A stretch of DNA of 64,000 nt from Kingdonia uniflora (GCA_014058105.1 JACGCM010001796.1:186001-250000), one strand, 5' to 3'; numbered from the stretch's first letter, positions 11,691-23,244 are shown. The notes: generated by a model not told the origin, from the letters alone. Made by a program: numbers and translations.

Positions 11691-12391
11691 AGTTAAACTT
11701 TTAAAGAACTTGGGGGAGGCAGTTAGACAGAAACAATTCACAAATATTATTGGTAGCCTTCGCTATGCTACAAACTATATAAGACCCGATATAGCTTATG
11801 TTGTAGGGGTTCTATGTAGATTCACAAGAAAACTAGGTTTGGCGCACTGGGGTGCTATTGATCGAGTTATGCGGCACCTGAAAAGGGTCATGAACTTGGG
11901 TTTTACACTATCAAGAATTTTCCCGCGGTCCCTGATGGATTTAACAATACAGATTGGAACTCATTTTTGGATGATTCCAAAGCCCACAGTGGATGCGTGT
12001 TTAGTATAGCTGGTGGGGCGGTTTCTTGGAGATCCAAGAAATAAACGATTCTAGCTCAGTCGACTATGAAGCCCGAGTTAGTAGTGCGAGTTGGTTGAAA
12101 TACCTTTTGTCTTATATTCTTTTATGGAGTAGGCCTATACCACCAATTTTGATCTACTCGGATAATACTACTGCGATAGCCAGAGTACGAAACAATTACT
12201 ATAATGGTAAAAAGTTAGTGATACGTAGCAAGTACAGTACAATGAGAGAATATCTCACATCTAATACTATTACGATAGACTTTGCAAGATCGGAAAACAA
12301 CTTAGCAGATCCTTTGATGAAAGGGTTGTCTCATGGAAAAGTTTGGAGCACATCCTCAAAGATGAGACTAAAGCTCGTTATAGAATCATAA
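11691..12391 (+). pseudogene. copia-2 pol fragment, RNase H part
   Basis: Continues copia-1-like sequence after the solo LTR: TRPDIAY-type segment (here IRPDIAY), RNase H residues and the tail LADPL.KGL, ending near 12391. A frameshift near 11920 and a stop near 12008 break it. This copy still has the base that copia-1 lacks near its own pol end, which is how that frameshift was recognised. Confidence 0.86.
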
Positions 12392-12516
12392 ATGGTGGGA
12401 ACCCAACCTAAATGATTTGAAATCCCAAGAAATAGGTTCAATGAGAAAAATAAATCATTATGATATAAAATCATGTAACCACGGAGCTTGTCACTTCAGA
12501 GTTCATTTCGTTATAC

Positions 12517-12572
<56 letters not shown>

Positions 12573-13004
12573 ATCTTGAAGCGACTGTGAGGCTGAGTTT
12601 CTTAAACTCTTAATGAGTTATATATCTCATTCTTTAAGTGGGGTGTCCAGCTGCAAGAACACTCTTAATAGAATCACCAAGGTGATTGTTGAAGTGTTCC
12701 AATGAGAATTGGGCTAATTCTCTAAAGCCATCACCTATACTGGGATTAAGTACATGGCCGAAATGTACTGGCATTTAAAACTTGCACCTAGTAGGGTTGT
12801 ATGTGGTTTTCTTCACTGTATAAAAATGAGTAATGAGTTCAAGACTCTGATTACTTATTATTCTTATACGTTAAAAATTGTCCACTACGTAAATGTTTAA
12901 GGCTAAGGATACCTTTATTTAAGTACATATCTATATATCGAAGCCGTACTCTCATTTCTTTTCTTATTCCTTTCTCCTTCTCGAATTTTTTTAAAAGTGA
13001 GGGA
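12392..13004 (+). other. copia-2 3' noncoding region with polypurine tract
   Basis: Matches 1135-1660 of copia-1 in reverse orientation. A polypurine tract AAAAGTGAGGGAT lies at 12993-13004. Confidence 0.7.
12519..12569. repeat. (TA)n microsatellite
   Basis: About 25 TA units inside the copia-2 3' noncoding region; absent from copia-1. Confidence 0.95.
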
Positions 13005-13926
13005 TTTTTGGATTTTCAAAATCTTTAAGTATAAAACAAATGTTTACTTAATTTGGGTTTGACCCCTTGACCTCTTGGTCATTTTCATAACCATGTAACT
13101 CTTGTGCCCAAACTATAACCTAAGAGTTTAGTCCCACATTGTTTGTAAATAGAACTAAACATATAAGGTAGTACTCACATGACATGTGTATAATATGTGA
13201 CTAAGAGAGAGTGTATATGTGTGAGGGGATTTTATACCCTTGACACACTTTGACCTCTCTAGGGCGGTGGGCTGGCTCAGGATCCAGGTTTGGGCAATTG
13301 GCTCTTCTGTCCCTGGGGCCCTTTGGGCATGGGCTAGGCCCACCCTATTCTTTTTATTAAAAATTTATCCATTTATTTTGGGCTTGGGCTTGGGCTTTAA
13401 CTTTAACTTAGCTTGGTCTTGTACACGTTCTTCTCTCCACAACCACAACGGATACTAGACCTGATCCTTCGGGACACGTACTCACGAACGAGTTCAAAGT
13501 TCATGCATGTTGGAGTAAAGCCAGGATATAACTGCTGTAAATAAACTCTATAAATACCTTTCGTATTTTACTTCAAAAAGATAGAACAAAAAATCAATTC
13601 ATCTTTCTCTTATCCTCTCTGTCAATATTCTTGGCAGTTCAACTCTCTTTCTATCTCCCAGTTTCGCTAAGGTGTGTAATACTATAATAGTATGTAGTCT
13701 TCGGTACTAACACTACTGTATCGATAATCACCGGTCACTGCTCGTTGTATCATGGGAAGAGATTAGACTGCTACTACCTGTACCTGAGGTAGGTCGAAAT
13801 ACTCTTTAAAGAAAGTGCGATCCACGCCTCTGAGCCTTTCTTTCACTGTTGTTTTGTTGCTACTATACTTCCGACCTATTCTTTTGTTGTTGTTGTACTT
13901 TATTGCTGCTCTATTGCTACGATACA
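13005..13926 (+). repeat. 3' LTR of copia-2
   Basis: Clearly related to the copia-1 LTR along its length (segments such as AGTCCCACATTGTTT, GAGGTAGGTCGAAATAC) but far more diverged than the two copia-1 LTRs are from each other. TATA-like CTATAAATACC lies near 13546. The right edge is estimated from the loss of similarity. Confidence 0.8.
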
Positions 13927-14346
13927 AAGTTACGGTTATGTTATGGGGAAAGCTATTTTATAGTTTCCTTTAATTATTTCTACATATATCCTTATAGTTT
14001 GTGCTCTTAGAAATGTAAAAGCTACGGCTACAGGTACATATGAAATATGTGTTTTCCTGATATGCATTCATCCAAAGGAATATACCTTGTTGCTAGGGCT
14101 ATTGTTCAACCCGAGCACGAACAACACCCATTGCCGAACTGATGAGCCCAAGCCTGGTCTATTAAGTTTTTTGGTTATAATGTCAAGCAAATATTAGGTT
14201 GATTAAGTTATATTAGATTAAAGTCAAAATGATAGAAATGAGGTCCATCCATCCTCAAGCATGAACCCAACTCAAAGCCCAAGTTGTACAACCAATCAAA
14301 CACCATACTTGTTATGAAATTTCCAACCCTTAGAAAAACTTGAAGC

Positions 14347-14347
<1 letters not shown>
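13927..14347. other. Noncoding, nothing recognised
   Basis: A/T-rich sequence without a coding frame. One stretch near 14094 (TAGGGCTATTG) looks like a hAT tip but no partner end was found. Confidence 0.35.
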
Positions 14348-14377
<30 letters not shown>

Positions 14378-14590
14378 TTTTTGGAATTCGGAAGTTCGTC
14401 GGATTCATCATATTTTACCATTCTCCTAACTAGTATCCTGGGGCTCGCAACAGTACCTCTGCAAGCCGCACGCTTCATTTTAAGTCAAGATAAATCTTGG
14501 CGGATGACTCATCGGTGTTGAGTTTCAAACTCGTGACCTCTCTCTCATTTCTTTAAGAGGTGGTCCCAAACCACTAGCTCTCATTTCATA
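14348..14590 (-). mobile_element. SINE-like element with ATT-repeat tail
   Basis: Read on the minus strand, the head has a tRNA-like box A region (GCTAGTGGTTTGGGACC) and a box B-like CGAGTTTGAAACTC about 40 bases later, as in tRNA-derived SINEs. The 3' end is an AAT repeat tail, seen on the plus strand as (ATT)n at about 14350-14379. No convincing target duplication was found. Confidence 0.5.
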
Positions 14591-14787
14591 TTATTTTCGC
14601 AATTGGTAAAAAAAATGTTTCTATGCAGGTTCAATTTCAAGGTTACTTTTAAAATATATGAACCTACAAGTACAGTTATAAAGCATTTTAGCGAACCCCG
14701 ACGAAAAAAGAAAGCGGCTGCAGGGCATGCGGCAGAAGGTACATTATTGATGAAGGGCCTTTAAATGATTAAGCCCAAAGGCTTGGA

Positions 14788-15102
14788 TGATTTTAATCTC
14801 ATCCCTCTCATAGGGTGTTTTGAAGTTCTACAATAAATCAAAGTATTTGCAACTACGGGGGACTATCATACTTCTAAATTCATCAGGTTTTATTTAGTTT
14901 TATTTGTTTTTAGATTAAGCTTAGCTCTAAATAATAGGATTCTTATATTATGAGAATCCTCTAGCTCTATTATAATTAGGCATGTAATAGTTGAGAGATG
15001 CATTCAATCAAGATCAATAAAATTTCTCTCTTTATTATTTGTTCCTTGCAATCTCTTTTATTTTCTCGATTCAAATCACTTTCGCTACGTGTTCTCTATT
15101 AA
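14788..15102 (+). repeat. Left LTR of a TRIM-like element
   Basis: 315 bases starting TGATTTTAATCTC, repeated in the same direction at 15522-15843. Directly after it is TAGTATTAGATTCAG, a degraded version of the initiator-tRNA-Met primer site. Confidence 0.75.
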
Positions 15103-15135
15103 GTAGTATTAGATTCAGTCGTAGGCACAACCAAG

Positions 15136-15522
15136 ATGGTGAACAACAACAATGAAGACCGTGCCCAAGGCTAAAATCTTGGAAACCTTGTGACGAGGGA
15201 AGAGTTCGCCAAAAAACTTAATTGTTTGGAGGATAAAATTGAAGCTTCCTATCGAAAAGTTCAGCAACTCGCCGTAACCATCAACAACCTCACTATACAA
15301 GTAAATAATCTATCACCCTCCTCGACCCCCGTTACTTCCGTACCCTTTTCACCATTCATAACTTTACCTATATACACCCCATCCTTCACTTCTCAAAATT
15401 CTGACCTTACATTTACCCCCAATACCCATGAAACCCCTACCAAAATAACCCAATACCAACTTCAAATCATCTCAACCCATCAAAGCCCTAATACCGGTCA
15501 TACATCATCACAACCAAAAAAT
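15136..15522 (+). pseudogene. gag-like remnant inside the TRIM-like element
   Basis: ATG at 15136 opens MVNNNNEDRAQG, then a stop at 15172; the same frame continues with an EEF..KL..LEDKIEASY stretch of heptad-like charge that resembles the coiled start of gypsy gag proteins, then a proline/threonine/serine-rich tail. The frame runs on into the right LTR to 15570. The resemblance to gag is weak and comes from composition and position. Confidence 0.4.
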
Positions 15523-15843
15523 GATTTTAATCTCATCCCTCTCCTAGGGTATTTTAAAGTTCTACAATAAATCAAAGTATTTACAACTACGGGGGACTAT
15601 CATACTTCTAAATTCATTAGGTTTTATTTTCTTTCTAGTTTTATTTGTTTATAGATTAAACTTAGGTCTAAATAATATGATCCTTCTAATATGAGAATCC
15701 TCTAGCTCTATTATAAATTGGCATGCAATAGTTGAGAGATGCATTCAATCAAGATCAATAAAATTTCTCTCTTTATTATTTGTTCTTTGCAATCTCTTTT
15801 ATTTTCTCGATTCAAATCGCATCCGCTATGTGTTATCTATTAA
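15522..15843 (+). repeat. Right LTR of the TRIM-like element
   Basis: 322 bases matching 14788-15102 with a small insertion (TTTC near 15630) and scattered substitutions, for example T/A near 15560 and C/T near 15618. Confidence 0.75.
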
Positions 15844-16480
15844 TTATGGTACTTAAAATGCCAAAGGTCTTTGAGGGGTTAGCATAAGATTTCCGCTAGT
15901 TTTTTTGTAATTCGAAGAAGCTCAATTTTTTTGAAGCTTCATCTGAAACTTAACAAAAAAATTGTACTTTTAGCTGTAGCCTGTAACCCCTAAAATATTA
16001 ATTATTTGTCAGGGGTATCTGAAGTGGTACTAAGAACTGAACTATATATAAGATGTTCTTGTAAATTCTATCTTTGTAGAAATTGAAAATTTTGAGGTTC
16101 TTTAGTTTCTTATAAGATCATTTCATCATCAAAACAAAAATAAACGCAATATAGAATACATAAGGAAATGTTAAGGGTACAAACCCAAGGAAATATTAAG
16201 GGTTCACACTAGCTCTATGTTTCACTTGCACCTATTTGATCATAATTGGTAATCCTGGAGATAATTTGGACCTTGCCTACTAATAGACGTTGAAATACGT
16301 ATAATTAATACGCCTAAAAGTATCGTTTTGTTAATCCCAATTTATTATTTTCTAATGTTAGTAACATTTTCTTATTTTCAGATACTTATTACTGTTGGAG
16401 CTAATAAGTAGAAAAAAACATCTAATAGAAGGTATAAAAAGCTGAAGCATCTCCAGCAGTTTCTCAGGTAGAAGAAAGAT
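15844..16480. other. Noncoding, nothing recognised
   Basis: A/T-rich sequence with no coding frame, RNA gene or repeat I can support. Confidence 0.35.
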
Positions 16481-17400
16481 GTCTACATTCAATGTACTTG
16501 TAGATTTTCTCCATGGAATAAAGATGATGAATGACTTTACAAGGATTTATCTTTACTTAGAGATAGAGTTTCAGAGTTGTAAACAAGTCTCTCTTATCTC
16601 CTATAAATAGGAGAGCAATTCTATGTATTTTTCATATCTCAATCTCAGGAAGGAATAAAGCTTGCAATTTTTAGTATATATATCTTTCTCTTTTCTCTAT
16701 ATTTTATTTTATGCATTTAATTTAAGCTGTGATCAACACCATTAATGGAGAGCTAGTCTTCTTAGCTTAGGCTAAGGATTGAACCTCCGGTGAAGTGAGT
16801 TAAATTGATGTTAATAGTAGTTTAGATCTAAAATTAATCTTCAATTCTTTGATTTGTAGTTACGAAGAGTAGATCTAACCATGACAACTCTAAGTTACTA
16901 CGAATATGAGGAAACTGTCGAATTAGCCATATTCGGTTGTTTTCACGCTCAAAGAGAATTCTAGATCATTAGAGTTAATACTTTCTACCTAGCCATGGAA
17001 AGGAGTTTATAAACCCTAGATCCGATTGTCCATGAACAACGAAGTTCTTACCTAGGGTTTTAGCCACAAATCCTAGATCTAAGACCCGAATAGACCTAGC
17101 CATGGCTATTACTTGCGGATAGAAGCTACCGTTTTCATATCGTTTTAGTAAACTAAGTCAGAGGTGATCCAAAGTCTAGGTTTTTTTTTCCTTATAATCG
17201 TACCGAAAGTTAGTAATTTAGATTTATGTTTTAGTCCAAAACTTTTTTATCAAAATTAGTTTAGATTCGTTTATTAGTTAATTAGGAAAACATATTTTTA
17301 ATACGTTTACTCCCCGTGGGTTTGACCCCCGCTTACCCTTATTATATTACGACACCCGTAGTTTTGAGCAGGGTATTTAAAGACCGAGTTTTTCTTGCAT
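16481..17400 (+). repeat. Old LTR remnant (Athila/Tat-like end)
   Basis: A TATA-like CCTATAAATAGGAG at about 16599 and, at 17310-17370, GTGGGTTTGACCCCCGC... followed by ACGACACCCGTAGTTTTGAGC. That arrangement is common at the 3' edge of Athila/Tat LTRs. The reverse complement of 29600-29700 shows the same kind of sequence. Edges are estimates. Confidence 0.35.
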
Positions 17401-17734
17401 CACCTACCATCCCAGTTTTTGTCTCTCCGTGAACATGCCCGATTTGATCATTCATGGTGATAAAGCAAATGTTAAGCGTTAAGTTAGTTTTTCCAATTTA
17501 GGAAGAATTTTGCTACATATGAATATAATTTCCATCTTAGCAAAATGTTTTTTGAAAATTTTCAAGCTTTCTAGCTCACATTAATTGCACGGGGACTAGA
17601 AAATGGGGCATGATTGTTCAAAATAACATATTCGTACAATAACTTTACTGAAAGAGTGCGTGGTCGATTTTTCTTTGGCATTTTGGCATCTTCGAAGACC
17701 AGAAATATTTTTTTCTTAACTAAATCAAGGAAAA

Positions 17735-18160
17735 AAAAAGACGAAAATATTGGATTATTTCTAGGTAATGTTGGTATGCATTACGAGTTATTCAAAGCCA
17801 CGGGGGTTTGAACCCACGAACAAAGTTTTTATTATTCTTTGTGACTGAATCAGAAAAGAAAACAACAGACAAAAATATTGGATTATTTCTAGGTAATGTT
17901 GGTTTGGCATTATGAGTTTTTCAATGCTACGAGGGGTTTAGACCCACAAAATATATATATATATATATATAACTGAATCAGAAAAGAAAAAAACAACGGA
18001 AAATATTGAATTATTTATAAGTAATGTTGATATGGTATTAAGAGTTTTTCAATGCCACGGGGTTCGAACCCACGAACAGAGAATTATTTAAAAAAAATAA
18101 CATTTGAAAATATTGGATTATTTCTAGTTTAATGCCATGGAGGTCGAACTCACGGACGAT
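17735..18160. repeat. Degenerate ~120-bp tandem repeat with GGTTYGAACCC motif
   Basis: Four units start near 17742, 17873, 18001 and 18105 with AAATATTGGATTATTTCTAG and carry a GGGGTTTGAACCCACGAAC-type motif. Units 1-3 also share CTGAATCAGAAAAGAAAA and AGAG/AGTTTTTCAATGCCACG blocks. The GGTTCGAACCC core equals the box B consensus of tRNA promoters. One unit has acquired (AT)n at 17950-17970. Confidence 0.75.
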
Positions 18161-18649
18161 AAAAGATGGTGGAGGCGGTGGGAAGGGAATAGAGTAACCT
18201 ATGTCAATTGTGCATCCCTGAGTGAAAGCAATCGATCAATAGGCTAGCCTAGGCTTCCAACACCAACTTTATTAGATAAATTTTTTATTTAATCTATGTT
18301 TTTCGCATTATTAAAGTAACCTGAGAGCCGTGGCTTCAACATAAGACTCTTGTGCTCAATCTAAAACCCTAACCTTGATAAGTTTTTCTTACTCAACAAC
18401 AGCAAGAACAACAGGCGAAGAACATCGTCTTTCTAGCTCTTCTTCTCTCATCACAACCACCCCTTCTCAAATTTGTAGTGCTTACAGGTACAAAAACTCT
18501 CTCTAACTGTCTTTTCATGAAATGTCTATCTTACAATTATGGTGTATTTGATTGATACTTTTTGACAACAATTACCTAAGAAATCGCGAATGTGCTTTAT
18601 TTATATTAACATGCACAAGACACAGTTCTACCATTATGCTATCAATCCG
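18161..18649. other. Noncoding; one telo-box-like AAACCCTAACC
   Basis: CTAAAACCCTAACC at about 18361 is a telo-box, common near the start sites of plant ribosomal and translation genes. It is followed by a C/T-rich leader-like stretch and a possible splice donor near 18487. No coding exon follows before the copia LTR. Confidence 0.3.
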
Positions 18650-18926
18650 GGAAAAAAAAAACAATAACTATAAAAGACTGTATACAAAGAGTTCTTTGCT
18701 TTTGTAAAATAAGAAATTTTTTTGGTGTCTTCCTCTTAAGTGAGGGGAGACTAAGTGATTCCACTATATATAGAAGAAGAATTACAACATGTGATAAATC
18801 TTTATCTACAAAGAACCCTTCATGAGATAAAGTTTAGAGAGTCCTATTTACCAAAGAGATAGGCTTCAACTAGCATGAACAATCTATCCAAACTAAGGGC
18901 TATCCATTGTCATGCTTGCGTTAACA
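18650..18926 (-). repeat. 3' LTR of copia-3
   Basis: The element-strand start TGTTAACGC at 18926 is preceded by a purine-rich tract (ACTTGAGGGAGACTG). A TATA-like CTATATATAG sits at about 18763. The far edge near 18650 is an estimate. Confidence 0.6.
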
Positions 18927-18929
18927 GTC

Positions 18930-19946
18930 TCCCTCAAGTTGGAGCATGTATATAAGTAACGCCCAACAATTAAAAAGTGAAAAGATCCTTCCCAAAAGGT
19001 TTGGTAAAGACGTCTGCTAATTGCCTAGACGAAGGAACAAAACGTGGAAGAATGAGCTTGGACTGAATTTTTTCACGAACAAAATGACAATCGATTTCGA
19101 TGTGTTTAGTTCGTTCATGAAAAACAGGATTGTTCGCACTTCAGTCATTGTAACTCTGCAGTCAAAGTGGCCATAGCCCTATATTCAGCTTCAACGGAAG
19201 ATTGAGAAACAATGCTTTGTTTCTTAGTTTTCCATGAAAGAAGACTCGAACCCAAAAATACACAATAACCCTCTGTTGAACGTCGAGTATGAGGGCAACC
19301 ACCGTGGTCTGAATCACCATACCCACGCAAAGAGCACTAGAAGAAGAGAGAGAAATACTCTTACCGACTGAACCTTTTAAATAGCGTACCAAACGATGAG
19401 TTGCATCCAAATGAGCACTACGAGGAGAGTGTATAAATTGACTCAATACATGAACCACATAATTTATGTTAGGCCGCGTCACAGAAAGATAAATAAGGCG
19501 ACCCACGAGACGAGGATATGGCATTGGATCCAGTAATAATGTACCATCCTTCGGTGATAGATGGAGGTGTTGTTCCATAGAGAATGGCGAGATGCGACCA
19601 CCAAGAAAACCAGTATTTTGAAGAATATCAAGAATATATTTTTGTTGTGATAGAAATTTTGGCGCTTGAAAAAAGATGCGAGGCTCAACTGTAAAAGAGA
19701 TGGCAGATAAAAAAGTTTGGTGTGAACCCCAATAAGTAGAATAATTAATATAATGGTGAAGGGGATATGGTGTACCTGACACCCTAGAATCCGACAGAGA
19801 GAGCGAGTAATCATGAGTAATAGCCGAATAAACATAATAGTTCAAATAGGGTGGTGGTCTGCGGTTTCGGGTGGGTTTGGTGTTGGGTTTTGGAGCTGCG
19901 GCAAGAATGTCAAGGCTTGTATTTATATATGTTATTGGAAGATGGA
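18930..19946 (-). pseudogene. copia-3 pol fragment, end of RT to RNase H
   Basis: Minus-strand remnants of a second copia lineage: QQKYILDIL, YRRLVGRLIYL-like (here YPRLVGRLIYL) and RYLKG, then after a frameshift GYGDSDHGGC, SWKTKKQ and SSVEAEYRAMA of RNase H. The pol tail (ADVFTKP-type) lies near 19000-19030. Upstream, PYLNYYVYS joins VEPRIFFQA, and then the text jumps straight to KFLSQQKYI, so most of the RT is deleted. The sequence continues beyond the hAT MITE at 20689. Confidence 0.8.
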
Positions 19947-19953
19947 GAAATAT

Positions 19954-20680
19954 TAGGGCTGCAACTTTTGTTCGAACTTCCGATTTTTTCCGATTTTGGA
20001 ACTATATTTTGCAATTTCGATTTCCAAATTTTTCCAAAAAAAATTCGGATCGGAATTGGATAGCTGTGTGCAATTCTGAATTTTCCGATCCGATTATTCC
20101 GAATTATTTCAATCCGATTATTCCGAATTTTTCGATCCGATTATTACAAAAAATATTCCGAATATCCCTCTAATCCGATTTAATTTCAAATAATTCGAAT
20201 TGAAACATAAAACATTAGACCTTAGTATTCTTAACCTAGGGCATTCTCCATCGCCTCTTCTTCTCTATTCTCCACTGCCCTCTACTCTTAAGTTAAATCT
20301 CTACCGCCTCTATTCCCTCTACTCTTAAGTTAAATCTCCACTGCCTTCATTCTCCATTGCCTCGATTTTGATTCGCAGCGAAGAAGAAAAGTTAAATCTC
20401 CTCACTGGCTTCTGTTCTCCTCTGACTTTGATTTTGAATTTTTGATTCTTAGAGAAGTGAGAACTCTATTATTATGGTTTGATTTGAAGAAGTAAGAACT
20501 TTGTTATTCCGAAATTGTCGGAATTCCGAAAATTCCAAAATTTTAAAAATTTCTGAATTTGGATTTATTTTTACAGTTCCGAAAAAAATCGGATCGGAAT
20601 AAATTTTATAGTTCCGAAAAAAATCGAAAAAATTCCGACCCCCTCTATTTCCGATCCGATCCGATCCAAAAACAGGCCTA
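19954..20680. mobile_element. hAT-type MITE inserted in copia-3
   Basis: 727 bases with tips TAGGGCTGCA and, reversed, TAGGCCTGTT, flanked by 8-base sequences AGAAATAT (19946-19953) and AAAAATAT (20681-20688), one mismatch apart. This is the tip type and duplication length of hAT elements. The interior is full of ATTCCGAA/CGGATCGG units in both orientations and codes for nothing. Confidence 0.75.
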
Positions 20681-20688
20681 AAAAATAT

Positions 20689-21310
20689 CAACATTGCCAG
20701 GGATATTGATGGGAGGAGAAAGTGGTACACTTGTATTTATATTTGCCTCATTTTGGGATGAGGAAGCATCAACAATATCAGGGATGTTGATGGGTGGAGA
20801 AAGTAAATCATGAGAGGCAATATTCTTATAAGAGCCATTATTTCCAGCAAACGGATATTCAAAGTTACTTGTATCTTCTATAGGTAATGGAATGACATGA
20901 GATGAAACCGAAACATTATCTAGATATGTCATAAAATGGGAAAAAATCTTCATAAAAAATGACGTCGCGAGACGTATATATAGATTTTGACTCAGTGTAA
21001 AAAATGCGCTAACCTTTTTTAGCATGAGGGTATCCAGTAAAAATTCCTGGTTTAGCATATAGATCAAATTTGTGTTTAATGTTAGCATTATGTGCATAAT
21101 ATAAACAACCAAAGACTCGGAGAATGATATAAGAGGGCATAGTACTAAATAAGAGCTCCTAAGAGGATTTACCAAAAAGAATAAGAATAGAAGAAGACAA
21201 TTTATTAATAAGATAAACTGCAGTTATGACGCACTCACCCCAAATTTTTAATGGCAATTGCGCTTGAAAAAGAAGTGCGCAAGCAACTTCAATAATGTGG
21301 TGGTGTTAAC
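20689..21310 (-). pseudogene. copia-3 integrase C-terminal fragment
   Basis: Minus-strand frame remnants with a YLINKLP-like segment, a YAHN.N..HKFD-like segment and GYP region typical of the end of copia integrase, then a linker with LSPPIN repeated. Stops and frameshifts are frequent. Together with 18930-19946 it is one element split by the hAT MITE. Confidence 0.7.
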
Positions 21311-21319
21311 GACGTAGTG

Positions 21320-21760
21320 TAGAATCGCTCGAGTCTTCTATAATGGGGACAACGAGGTGGATCGAGCCTTTGGGTAAAGAAATGGGGGCACCTTCGGTGC
21401 CGAGGTGGACCGGTGGTACCTCAGCCTGGGGGTGAGGGCCTAAACGTGTGTAGGTAGACACGCACAAAGGTATCGCCGCTCGAGAGCGAACGGGGGCATC
21501 CTGAATTTGTGTCTGCTGGAGTCCTCAAACCGTGTGGCATAGCTTATCGAGGTCTCGGTGCTATATGGCTGTTTTTTCCAGATGGCGTTGCCTTTCGGAT
21601 TCAAGTTCTTGACGGCGATCTTCACGCTCGAGACAAAGTTGGTTAGTGCGACGCTATTCCTCTTGAGCGAACTGCTGGCTTATTAGGGCCAATTAAGCGG
21701 CGATGCCGTTGGCTGGGGTATCAACGATGCTGAGGTGAGTGCGTCAACATCAGGTAACCA
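21320..21760 (-). pseudogene. Gypsy gag-like remnant
   Basis: G/C-richer than its surroundings. One minus-strand frame reads EREDRRQELE.ERQRHLEK, a charged helical stretch usual near the start of Ty3/gypsy gag, followed by a proline-rich segment. No zinc knuckle or pol was found, so the call rests on composition and one motif. Confidence 0.4.
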
Positions 21761-22072
21761 TTCATTAATTCATTTCACCTTTATTTTCTTCCATTCAACT
21801 ATGACTAGTATTTATTTACCACAAGATGTGCCTCAAATATGTGATTCTTTTGGTATTATCACATATTACAGAATAATCCTACATGATTTCCAATAGACAT
21901 CCACCTTTGCCCGTTATATGTTAAAGGAGTCCATAAGAATGGAGATTTACCAAATCATACATTAGTATGAAACTCTGCCTTTGGATTGCTACCAAAAAAG
22001 AAGAAGAAAAAAGTCTAGTTCTACGCTTCACGCTTCACGCTTCACAGTATTGTTATAGCCTAACTATTAATT
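21761..22072. other. Noncoding, nothing recognised
   Basis: A/T-rich, no coding frame. A short triplet CTACGCTTCACGCTTCACGC tandem lies near 22020. Confidence 0.35.
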
Positions 22073-22672
22073 GTTGGAAAAAACCCCAAATGTTTTCTTT
22101 GATTTGAATGTTAAACTTGGTGTTTCTTTTTAGTTCCACATTGGATAAGTGAAAAAAGGATTTTTACTTTATAATAGGTTGTACACTACTATCATGTGTA
22201 GCATGTATAAGTAGATGGTACCCTCACGCGTGTGTGAGGCGAGTGTGTGAAGGCTTGCTATATGGGGACGCCCATGGGCTTGCTTGCACGACCCGACCCA
22301 TAACCCACCTAGACTATTTTTAAGTCTACGATTTGACCATGGGCTTATGGGGATTTTTAGTTTACACTTAGTCATTTTTCGTGTCTGTTTTGGGGGGGTT
22401 TATTCAAGAGTTGGTTACTTTCTCCAAGAGTTACAACTCTTCACAGAGGTGTTTCATGGGGAACAACCCTGTCAATAGGTGCTTCGATAAGTTACATTCT
22501 CCTCTATAAATATTTCTTTTCTACAGTGTTAGAAACAAAGAAAAATACACGAATTCTTTCATTTTATGTTGCTTCTTTCTTGAGAGTTATATTATAAATA
22601 GTTTGACAGGCGTATCTACTTGAGTACTTCAAGTATGTACGATTCGATCGTTGTATCTTGGGAGATAGACGC
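22073..22672 (+). repeat. copia-type LTR, cut by a gypsy LTR
   Basis: Begins TGTTGGAAAAAACCCC and has CCACATTGGATAAGTG, a TATA-like CTATAAATATTTC near 22503 and GATCGTTGTATCTTGGGAG near its 3' part, all shared in style with the LTRs at 1-1117 and 13005. It ends where the 22673 LTR begins. No internal region follows. Confidence 0.5.
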
Positions 22673-23244
22673 TGTAGTGGTTTATTCCGCATCTCGAACT
22701 CAAGCTTCATCTTCAACCATCATACGACCACTCGACCTCGTCAACATACACGTGTCACAATTTATGGCACATTACGAAATAGCTACAGAGTTCTATTCAT
22801 CATTTGCGTCCTCTGCATCAATAGCTCGAGTCAACAAACACTCCGTTATTAATGAATCCGTTACAAGATAGCAAGATCAGACCGTTACAGAATCGGTACA
22901 AAGACTATCAAATATATATTATAACGTTCATCATTAAGAATAATAATGGTCGTCAAACGACCATATTATAAAACCTATAAATAGGATTAGAAAATTCTAG
23001 ATGAAGGACGGATGAATCCACACTCAAACACTCTATAGAAAAATACTCAGAACATCCTTTATAATAACTAGCAACTATCAATAACATATCTCTTTCTAAA
23101 TCCTCAAGAGAGGTCGTGGTTTTTAACGTATTCAAAGGTTTTACACACTAAACTTTGTACTAGTATTCGTTCATTGTTCATCTAAACGCTCTGATTATTA
23201 TTGGTGTAAAGACTAAGTTCAAAATATGAAATTAGGCTATTACA
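22673..23244 (+). repeat. LTR copy A of the 459-bp gypsy family (5' LTR)
   Basis: Starts TGTAGTGGTTTATTCCGC and ends ATTAGGCTATTACA, like the copies at 44759, 52829 and 59806, but 572 bases long because of extra sequence near 22790-22910. It is followed by TTTAGCATCGTCTGTGGGAA, a variant of the gypsy primer site TTTGGCGCCGTCTGTGGGA, so it is a 5' LTR. Confidence 0.85.

Larger units (their letters stand above)
14788..15843 (+). mobile_element. TRIM-like miniature LTR retroelement
   Basis: Two direct repeats of about 315-322 bases flank only about 419 bases of interior, giving a 1.06-kb element. The interior has a primer-site-like sequence next to the left LTR and a purine-rich ACCAAAAAA before the right LTR. 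It lacks protease, integrase, RT and RNase H, so it would depend on proteins made by another element. No target duplication could be confirmed and the LTR 3' ends do not show the usual CA. Confidence 0.65.

Noticed and set aside
14094..14130. TAGGGCTATTG... resembling a hAT tip
   Set aside because: No matching second tip or 8-base duplication could be found.
17800..18080. GGTTCGAACCC motifs as tRNA genes
   Set aside because: No cloverleaf, acceptor stem or box A at the right distance; the motif repeats with the tandem unit.
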